Assembly: GCA_014621425.1 (NCBI GenBank)
Contig: JAANBB010000075.1
Coordinates: 62,001-126,000, forward strand
From: Cylindrodendrum hubeiense
Taxonomy: Eukaryota; Ascomycota; Sordariomycetes; Hypocreales; Nectriaceae
Length of the DNA: 64,000 nt
Direction: 5' to 3'
In this document: one piece after another, positions 55,501 to 64,000 of the stretch
Layout of the letters: each line of letters begins with the position of its first letter
Position numbering within the stretch: position 1 is the first letter of the stretch
Position numbers and translations under genes: made by a program
The notes under the pieces: generated by a model
Seen by the model: the letters and a program-made list of their open reading frames with translations, nothing else
Database searches by the model: none
What the model was told of the DNA's origin: nothing

Positions 55501-56113
55501 ATGCAGAAGTGGACGCGGGTGCAGATGCAGATGCAGACTGTTTTTCGACGTGGTGATGTGTTGTCGGGTAAGCAAGGTTCTGGGCAGTCGCCGGGAGCGT
55601 CAATGCTGGGACCACATCTGGTGCCTCGAGGGGACCAGTAACGGAGGCGACGGGGCCTGGGCCAGTGGATAGGCCAGTGGACGGGTCTGCGAATGGACCT
55701 GGGACCGGGCCTGTATCTGCTGATGGCAGTTGGGTTGGGCTTGAGACCAGGGTTACGCCGGGGGCCGGATTGGGTGAGACTGGCGAGGGTGGCGCGTGGT
55801 GCGCTAGTGACGGGTGCGACAGCGCCGCTGATGTGCTGGGGGCGCTGGCGGTGTTAATGCTGCTATTATTCTGGGCGCTAGCGTCAATGCTATCGTCGTC
55901 GTTGGCGTCAGTGCTGCTGCCGCTAGTCTTGCGGTCGGCGAAGCGAAAAGACGGCAACTTGGACGGGGTGTGACTCTGGCGATGCGAGTCGGTGTTGGTG
56001 ATGTACGGTGTTGACGCACACGGGGTCGTGGTGGACGGGTTCTGGACCTTGTCGATACCGTTGAGAGTGTGGCCCAAGTGGCCCGCACTGGTGAAACCGA
56101 CCTTTGCACTCAT
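52539..56113 (-). CDS. Large low-complexity, probably cytoskeletal or cortical protein of unknown function
   Basis: Exons 56113-54665 and 54440-52539, separated by a 224-nt intron (donor GTAAGT, acceptor AACAG, phase 0; a small extra exon inside is possible), give 1116 residues. An upstream ATG at 56257 is in frame but I prefer 56113 (MSAKVGFTSAG). I do not recognise the family. It is disordered for most of its length: Ser/Pro/Thr-rich N-terminus with repeated PGP and PAP units, a poly-Gln run of 11, and an acidic-basic mix. Two islands look ordered: a coiled-coil-like segment VWDELDDLKSRIHRLELTGK and a helical block (HAALTKSKHLLDAEVYRALE, then ADSVCRSLTELCVALG). Near the C-terminus the decapeptide RTRRAGTEEP is tandemly repeated (DNA about 52960-53125). 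Such layouts are typical of fungal spindle-pole or cell-polarity scaffolds, but that is only a guess. Confidence 0.72.
52960..53125 (-). repeat. Coding tandem repeat, RTRRAGTEEP units
   Basis: In the disordered gene, a unit of about 21 codons occurs two to three times (RTRRAGTEEPEDGRRS, RTRRAGTEEPDEGRRT, then a diverged RNRRGTVGEDDED), with matching DNA. Confidence 0.75.
53964..53996 (-). repeat. Poly-glutamine-coding trinucleotide repeat
   Basis: Eleven consecutive Gln codons, mostly CAA, on the coding (minus) strand of the disordered-protein gene. Confidence 0.85.
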
Positions 56114-56304
56114 GGTGTCGCCCGCTGTTGCATCCCAGCAAGTGCCTCGCAGCGGGTGGACGGTGGATTTGAATGCTCCGCTGCCGCTGGAGCTGGACAC
56201 GGAGCCCTTCCCGGGGTGTTCCCTCACTCGCCCGGAGTGAAGGTGGTGCAAGCGCAACGCTCAAACACTCAACGCTCAACGCTCCACGGGCGGTGATGGC
56301 GGCG

Positions 56305-56325
56305 CGGTTTTCGGTTTTCGGTTTT
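56305..56325. repeat. CGGTTTT heptamer repeat
   Basis: Three tandem CGGTTTT units about 190 bp upstream of the preferred start of the large disordered-protein gene; a CGTGATTCGC-type pair follows. Confidence 0.75.
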
Positions 56326-59130
56326 CGTTCTTCGTGATTCGCCGTGATTCGCCGTTTGGCTTGCTCTTGCTCTTGCTGCTGGTATCCGGGTCTCGAGTCT
56401 GTGACGGGCGCTTCTTTTGCAATTATTAGAGATTAATACAGCCGGTACTGTCGTAGTCGGGTCTCGGCCCTGCACCGTTCCATGGAACACGGGTAAGACA
56501 ACGATGGCTCCAGTGGATGTCCCGCCTTCGTCCCAACTTCAGCATGAAACGGATCCTCCGGGGGGACGAACAATCGAAGGAGCGCAGCGACAATTTTGTC
56601 TCAACGACGGCCTGGGGTCAAGTCGGTAAGGTAGCAAGCAACCAGATGCGGGAGCGGTTGGTTTTATCCGGGGAAGAAAAGTCGGGGAGCGAAGCCCAGG
56701 AAGGCGGTCACGACCTCGAGCCCGATGATTAGGTGATTAAGGAGGGGGGGGGGAATAAAGAACCGAGCTTGTACAATCAAACAGGAGGGAAGGAGAGGAT
56801 GAGAAGGAAGTACAAGCGGAAGAGGACGCGGAGGGAAAAGCCCATGAGCGAAGAGAGAGGAAAGGAAGAGGGCAGAGAGAGCAAAGAGAGCAAAGAGGAC
56901 GAGGAGGGGTCTGGAAGGTTAGGTTTGGTGCGGGCGAGCAGAAGCCGGCCACGACAGGGCCACGACAGGGCGGCCACGACGGACGGGCCCTTTGGATCCA
57001 AATGGAGACCAACCCAACAAGGACAGGATCAGGATAGGACAGGATCAAGCAGGATGGATACCTGACCTTTGGGCAACAAGACTGTCAAGGTCTACGGGGA
57101 GACTTGGCTTTCGGGCTTGCAGTGGACGGCTCCGGACTCTTCGGTCGAGGCATGGATGTAGCTACTGTACCTTGGCCTGCTACCCTGCCACCGTCTGTAC
57201 TACGCAAGCTACGCACTCCATGTGGCGCGTTGTGTCCGTTCGCCTTCGCTTTGCTTGCTCCCAAAGCCGGTCAAGGGCCAAGATCAAGGGCCAGAGGGCG
57301 GGGGGGACATGGAGCAAATGGATGGAGTCTCTCAAATTATGGCATGTGGGTTTGTGTGTGGATGCAGTTCGCGGCGCCGCCTTTCTCGAACCCAGGCCAA
57401 ACCCAATTGCTGCACAGCACGCACATCACAGACAGGCCCGGTGCAGTAGACCGGCCATGGATTTGATCTGCGACCCGACTCCCCTGCCATATGCAGAGAG
57501 ACGAGGTGCGACTCGCGAGCAGCGAACCCCCGGACCTTGACACGGACTGGCTATCAAACATACAGAATGCTGTGCTACCACTTCATCACTCTTGGCCATG
57601 CGTGGGACAGAGTTTGTTGGGGAACTAACGGCGTCGTGTCCATTGTGCCTCGCCTTGCGCCTCTTACACAAACTCTCGTTCTCTCTCGCCCTCTCTCGCC
57701 CTCTCTCTCCTTTTGCCGTCCTGGGTGGTATCCGTGGAACCATCCCGTCTGAGCCGGCGAGCTCTGTGCCCCATTCCATGCCCCGAGCTTGAGATTCAAG
57801 CTAGACGATAGGAAACGGCAACGATTCCTTGCCGGATCAGTTCTCGCCTGACCAGGGCGGGTTCCTACATACAGGGGCACCTCGTCCCCCTAACTGTGAA
57901 CTGCCTCGTCCAGACGTCGTCGTTGATAGCGCGGGGGGCAGGCATGGGCCGCCGTTGGACTTGACCATCCGCTAGAAATACAGGGGCCGGGCTTTGTCGT
58001 TCGAGGAGGCTGGGGGGAGGCTCCGTACAAGCGGAATAGCGCCAGGAGCTTCGGCCAGCTGGTTCTCTAGCCTCGTGGGAATGGGAAGTGCTTGCTGGGG
58101 GGCCTTCCATCTCCAATCCCTGTGCTGAAACAAGAGGCTCTCTCTGGGGTCGAATTACGGGAAAGGTTGTCAACGCTAAAGGGGGGGGGGTTCGGAGAAA
58201 ACATGGTGGACGATTCTCAATCCACCAGATACGAAATGCCCCGGGGCACAGTCCATTCAAGCATACGGATAATACAGTATTATGTACGTAGTGGTTATCC
58301 ATTGATTATCTGTGCACTTCTCCAGGTCCCATTCTACCATTGGCCTCGATTGATGGTTGGGGGAGTCGATGACGGGTGGCCGGGAATATTAGCTCGCCAG
58401 CTGCGTCTACTCGGTGCCACTACCCACCAGAAAGCAGCCAAGTGTGCTGCAGTTGCGTAGCTATCCCTTGAACCAAGGGGAGGCTGGCAGCAGTTGCATG
58501 CATCGTTGCCCAAAGGCTCCGTCCAGACCGTCCGCGATCCATTTTCCATGCGGTTGTGCGGCCGATTGTTGGTTGAGCAGCTTGCGTGCAAGCCATGAGG
58601 CAAGCCAGAGGAAGCCAGCAGGGGCGTACTATGCATTAGCCTCGCCTTTGTGCAGAGCACGACCGAACAACAAGCGTCCACGGGAATATTCTACATTCCT
58701 CGATGGACCTTCCAGCCCCCTTCTTTACTCTTAGTTCTTGGCTCCTGGCTCCTGACACTTGGCCAGGTATCAACAAGCAAGTGAGCCGTGTCTCTCATCA
58801 TCCGCACGTCGACCGTCGACTCTGCAACCCATTGTGCGGTCCATGAGCCAAGCATCGCCACGTACTATGTAGTTGCGCCGTCACCACGGCATCATCTGGC
58901 CGTGTCTCCCAAGGGTGGGTTTCCGTTGCAACGGGATGCAAACCTTGTCACGTCCATGGTCTTCCTCTGGATGAAAGGACCATCCGCAGCCCAGGGGCCC
59001 TTGCTGCGACAGGACCACCTCTAATTTTCCTGCCCTTGTTGAAGCGTTTCGTCCCCTTTCCTAGCTGCGTAGATCGCAAACAACCCAGCCACCGGCAACC
59101 GGCCTGGGCAAGCACGCGTTGAAGTGACAA

Positions 59131-59178
59131 AGTACTGTACTACTGTACTACGGTACTACGGTACTACAGTACTCCGTA
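59131..59178. repeat. TACTACGG-type short repeat
   Basis: Successive GTACTAC units (with CGG or TG spacers) over about 48 bp. The type recurs in fungal gene-poor DNA. Confidence 0.75.
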
Positions 59179-62100
59179 TGTGCCTCATTGGGAGTAGCCA
59201 AATCCGATCCATCATATGTGCCCCCGTGTCCTGCAGCGAGCAAGCGTCGCGGACATGAAGACGCACAGCATCAAGACCGTCGCTAGCTCAGGGTCGAGAG
59301 CTGAAGCGCGCTTCTCTCCTTACTAAGCTCCCCTATCGCGCCGGACAATCTGCATCACCCCTTTTCTGGTAAAGGCGCCACCTCTCAACTGCAGACTCTG
59401 TACATGTACATGATCTCGCGCCCTCATGCTCTGACCTGCCGCAAGGCCAAGCTTCAGCCGCCTTGGCGTCGCCATGGTGGGGCTTCGTTGCGAAAAAGAA
59501 ATTATGTGGAAGTCTTTCTCACAGCAACCTTCGTGACTTACACCGAGGCAAATAAGTAGGGTGCGTGCCCTCCTGCCAGATCCATCGAAGCCATCAAGCT
59601 CCAGACCACGTAAGATGGCTCCGTGCAATGGCCCCGTGTAATGGCTCCGTGCACCTCATAAAACGCGTTTGTGTAGTTGTGGGAATCGCTCCGTGGTTCG
59701 TGTGGAGATGCAAACTCTCGTCAGCCGCCCTTCACACTTGGCCAACCGTCCCAACGGGGAAAGGGCTTCGCGGGTTACAACGGGGCTCGGGACTCGGGAC
59801 CATTGACCCAAACCGATCCTCACTTCGACCGAGCTTCTCTTCTGGCCTGATTGGGGTCGTCCGATGTACTTCGTAAGTGCGTAGTTGGACAGCCGTAATG
59901 CCAGGTCCCAGGCAAATCCTAGCCTCCTTATCGACGAGGGAAAAAACTTTGTTGTGGGATGGACCCTATTCGTCCAGTCATCTTGGACATACTCGATTAA
60001 TATTGGGCAGAGACTGACGCTTCAAGGTCAACTTATGAGCGTATGGAGATAACAACCAGGATTGTAACTCGGCAATCCAACTCCTTTGGTATAACATCCA
60101 ACTAACATTCCCAACCCGTCCATCCCAATTAACCATTTTGCTACCGTAGCCTTCCTGGTGGAGATAACCGTCCCATACTCGGTGGTCAGGACCCCGGACA
60201 TCCTTGTGAGTTCGTCATAGCGTCGAAAATCCAATGGGAATTGCGTAGACCTGGGAACTCTCGACCATGCGGCGAAATATCCTTGTCAGCCGAAAGGGGG
60301 ATCGGGAACACAGCAGTGCTGTAAAATACTGAGACTGGTTGCTCTGATATAGGACTCGACCACATTGGCTACCCTGTACCGCGGTTCCGATACTCACCGG
60401 AGATTCAACAGCAGTCAACTATAAAGTCACGGCAGGATGCACTTGCTCTTGATCCATATCGATATGATGGGATACCCGTGATGTCCCTAGTACGAGATAA
60501 CCCCCATCGCGTTGATAACCATGCCCTCAGATAGTAGTGTTGGTTTAGAGTACTGGGAAAACTGAAGATTCAGTTGAATTGGGCGATGTTACTAAATCCG
60601 TACGCAGCAGTAACCCTACACCGAAGAGCTTAACACTGTGTCAACACTAACTTCGTTACATTGTATTGCAAGTCCAGACAGATGTTCCACAGAAAACTCG
60701 GCTCTTCACTCAGAGACTGCACGGGGTGCTTCCAGTTACCTCAACTGTGCAGTGGATAGAAACACGGCGTGAAGAGACAGGGAACATCAAAAGGCTCAAT
60801 ACCAAGAGACCTGTAACTGATTCACTGACTGTTGTAGCACAAACCAGTTTGATTTCCCGTTGCCGTGTCCGGGTCAGACGACGTCCGAGATAGGGAAATA
60901 TGCGATTTAACCATCTTGTCACATTTCAAGAATCACATTCAAGTTACACCAGGTTACACGAAAACACCCAGAAGCACAGCCAAAACACTGCAATATCAGC
61001 GTATGCCCGTTTGCACAAACTGTCCTGACCCAGGAGTGACACCAGTGGCCGAGGAAGATCCAGGATTTCACAAGTGTGCCGGCGACGTCGCAACCCGGGT
61101 TGCAGCCGGCGTGATGCTCATATTGAAATCGGAGGATCTCAAGCAAGGTCCCGGCATGCATGCAAAGTATTTCCCCCAGACGGAATAACACGTTGTTGAC
61201 TTGGTCCGAGTTTCGGGACGTCCCGATGCACCTGAAACTCCAACATGGGTGTCGTTGAAACTTGCCAGACCTCCCCCTCATGTACTTCGTACTATACAGG
61301 AATGGTAAGAAGCCAGCTCGCTTGAGCTGGTTCCCGCAGCGAACCTGGCCGCTACCTGGCCACCGCGCGTGGATCCAGTTTGAGAATGATGGCGATAAAA
61401 TTTCCGACCCGTTGGTTGCCTTGTTGCGACAGACGATGCTCGGACCACTCGTCGGATTGTTTTCAACCCCAACCTGAAGCAATGCGAATTGTCTGAGCCT
61501 CGCCCAGTTTCCGGAACAACGACTCCTTGTGTCACAGCTTGAGCGCCCCGTTTCCGGCCTACCCTGGACGTTCGCCCACCTGCACACTTGCTTGGGACTG
61601 TCGAAGCACGAGACCAGGAATGTCCTGGTTGGTGGAAGTTTGGGGCCAGCTCATGAGTAGACACGAGGTTGTTTTCGCCACAAGAACGAGAAGAGCCAAG
61701 CCCGGGTCATGTGCTGCCTGGAACGAGAACATCATGTGAGAACTTTGTGCGTTTGGTCAGCATCATCCATTAGGTAACTCGAGAATAGAACATGTCATCG
61801 AGACTGGGGCTTGATGAGAAACCCCATCTTACCACAGATGGGAATGAATGCGTATGACGCCTAAATATGGCAAGGTGGCAAAGACGGCGAATCTTTGTAG
61901 CAGGACCTTCATCAGGTTGGGATCCTCTCAGTATTCTTTCGGCCGAGACGACCAAGGACCTGGAGGTGATTTGTGACGTGAACGCAAGGGCGCCGAAGCC
62001 AAAATTCATCCGCGGTAATGCAGGCATCGTACAGATGACGAAACAAGCGCAATCCGCAATCGCGGTTGGCACCACAGAAGGGATGCGGCGTGCAGCAATA

Positions 62101-64000
62101 TGGCAGCCGAACGAAGAATGAAGGACGAGGCGGGGAGGGTGGTGAATACGGGCTTCACTGGGCTACGCGACCCTGTAATGGGGAATCGCGTTTCAGATCC
62201 GACGTACCTTTTTCGTCCCCGCCAGTCCAAAAACGCGTCACCCCAAATCTCATCTCCGCCCCAAGAAGGGTCCAAGACTCCAGATGCAGGAGTTTGCCCG
62301 GGGGGACCCTGACGAAGGGGGACACAGTGCCCATAATGCTGCTGCGACTTTCAGGTGGCTCATTAACTCAACGGCCAGGCGTTGTATACCTAATACTATA
62401 TGCCCCGTCGCATCTAATAACGGACAGCAGATGACAACTCGCGCTGCCGGCATAGGCAGGGACTCTAGGGAGCAGGGCCAGTGCGCGGGAGGGCGGACGA
62501 ACCCTGCAGGGAAGATCGATTCCTGCCTGTATGGACCACCGAGGGTTAGCTTCGGGAGGACGGCGCGCGGAACTAATAAAGGCTTCTCTTTCGAGGCGGG
62601 CATGTCCCCTTGCTCCGAGCAATTTGACTTGCATCGATCGCCCAGAGTCCAATCTTACGTACATTCGGTTGCAGGGCCGGACTCTTCTAGGTGCGAAGGG
62701 CCTGTCCGAGGCTGAAAGCGACAGAATAGCCCGCCTCAGCGTCGCAGCGTCTCAGCGGCCTGTGGTAGGTAGAGCCTTGGCGGACAAACAATTAATGGAG
62801 CCCTCCTACAGAGTAGCGGTTTCGTCTGTGCCACCATCGCTGTGGCTTGGCTGATCTACCACCAGACGCGGCCCCATCCAGATGAGGCTAAAGAGGAAGT
62901 GCGGTTCGGCTCCATCGTAGCTGTGGCTCGTTCAGTGACTATGAATGGGGATGTATTTCCCCTCTCCTTCGCCAATCTAGGAGTTGTTCCCCGTCAGCGC
63001 GAGCGCTCCGGTACTGACGAGTCGCCTGACCGAGCATACGAGACACTGGTTTAAAAGCAGGGCAGCCGTCGGGTCAGTGCTGTGCGGATGACGATGGCGA
63101 CTGACGACGGACGACGAAGAGGCGAACAAGAAGGGTCTGGTCTGCAGAGTTGAAGTTGCAGACGCACTCTGAGCTCAACCCTCCCCAGGATAACGTAAGT
63201 GTCCGTTGCTGTTGATCCCTAGTTCCCTGGTTCCCTGATTCCCTCCCCGGTGGATCGGACAGGCTAATAATACTCGCCTTACCCTTCCTAACTCGCATAT
63301 GTCTCCGCGGGGTGGCTCGCTCTCTGATTACTGCAGGCTAGGCACGTCCGCACGGGGTAGCTAATTAACCAATGCAGCTGGGTAGGGATGGGTGCAGCGC
63401 AGCGCGACGCGAGGCAGAACAATGCAGCGCTCGTCTCGTCTGGACCACTGACGATTCTGCCCAGCACAACACGTAGCATTGGCGCCGTTGCCACTGGAGG
63501 CGCTGTAGTGATGACGGGCGCCGCCGTGGCGCAACCAAAACCCGGCCCAGCCACGAGGCCTAGGATGGCAGTGGCCAACCAGCTGCTGGACCTCAGTCGC
63601 CCGCCAGAGATCAGAGACCCTAGCATCTCTACCATCCTTCCTTCGGGAACCGGCCGCCTGGGCCAACGAAGACCACGCGAGCCTCGGCTTCGAGCGGTGG
63701 TCCTCGCCCCCCCGTCCCTGCTCTCTGCGATGGATGATGGATGCATGTTGGGTGACGACCAGAGTAGAGCACGAATCGAGCACGAAGAGCGTAGGCCATC
63801 CTAAGGGGAGACGACGTGACGGGTCCAGCACCGACCCTCACTGATCAGGCATCCTGGGGCCCGGGCACCGGGCGTCTGACGGCACGCAGTATTATTAGTT
63901 GACGGTGGGAGCGGCCCCCCTCTCTTCGGCCCCCTGCCCACCTGTGACGCCAAACGCCCGAATCACCGAACATTGGATGAGACGAGGGGACGGACGGGGG

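Larger units (their letters stand above)
56114..64000. other. 7.9-kb gene-poor block to the window end
   Basis: Upstream of the large disordered-protein gene. A CGGTTTT triple repeat (56305-56325) is near the start; a TACTACGG-type repeat lies at 59131-59178; G-tracts occur at 56743-56752 and 58181-58190; copies of GTACTTCGTA are at 59866-59875 and 61282-61292. The stretch from about 59.9 to 61.1 kb looks less GC-rich than its surroundings. I found no reading frame with coding character, no transposase and no tRNA. Degraded repeats or non-coding transcripts are possible. Confidence 0.55.

Noticed and set aside
60919..61587. 222-codon open frame on the minus strand in the last gene-poor block
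   Set aside because: Cys/Trp/Arg-rich composition unlike a conserved protein; could be chance. A homology search would settle it.

Overview
The window is nuclear DNA of a filamentous ascomycete. The evidence is GC-rich protein-coding sequence, short GT-AG introns (mostly 49-140 nt) with CTAAC or CTGAC branch motifs near the acceptors, strictly eukaryotic housekeeping genes, and fungus-specific families such as a bZIP gene with a DUF3425-type tail and a filamentous-fungal SANT/Myb-like regulator. The protein style suggests Sordariomycetes, probably Hypocreales. That placement is inference from memory of related proteins, and I cannot name a genus.

I support 21 protein genes. From left to right they are: NIP7 (+), glutamate 5-kinase PRO1 (-), ATP23 protease (+), Aurora kinase (-), an intronless orphan (-), TIP41 (+), a disordered probable nuclear protein (-), mitochondrial DEAD-box helicase MRH4 (-), a CBM48/AMPK-type glycogen-binding-fold protein (-), IWR1 (+), a SANT/Myb-like regulator (-), a TFIIIC Tfc7-like histidine-phosphatase protein (-), a HAD hydrolase (+), a bZIP factor (+), an F-box/LRR protein (-), a PAS kinase (+), the SEA complex subunit Mio/Sea4 (-), rRNA-processing factor EFG1 (+), a protein with two dsRBD-like units (+), tRNA 2'-phosphotransferase TPT1 (-), and a large disordered protein (-). 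Many are RNA-metabolism, ribosome-biogenesis or TOR/nutrient-signalling components (TIP41, Sea4, PAS kinase, CBM48 protein). They sit as independent eukaryotic genes and not as a co-transcribed cluster.

Three long gene-poor blocks separate the genes: about 21.4-27.2 kb, 34.0-38.8 kb (the divergent promoter region between the F-box and PAS kinase genes) and 56.1-64.0 kb. They contain microsatellites and minisatellites, with no credible coding sequence, transposase, tRNA or rRNA gene that I could see. There is no CRISPR array and no obvious secondary-metabolite cluster.

I did not find a clear new system. The observations most worth following are these: an annotated dsRBD-like gene whose reading frame needs a non-canonical 5' splice site; a stop-free 54-nt intron inside the activation segment of the PAS kinase; a palindromic bZIP-type element repeated just upstream of a bZIP gene; and an exact 13-bp tandem duplication carrying two Gcn4/Cpc1-type TGACTC sites upstream of the proline-biosynthesis gene.
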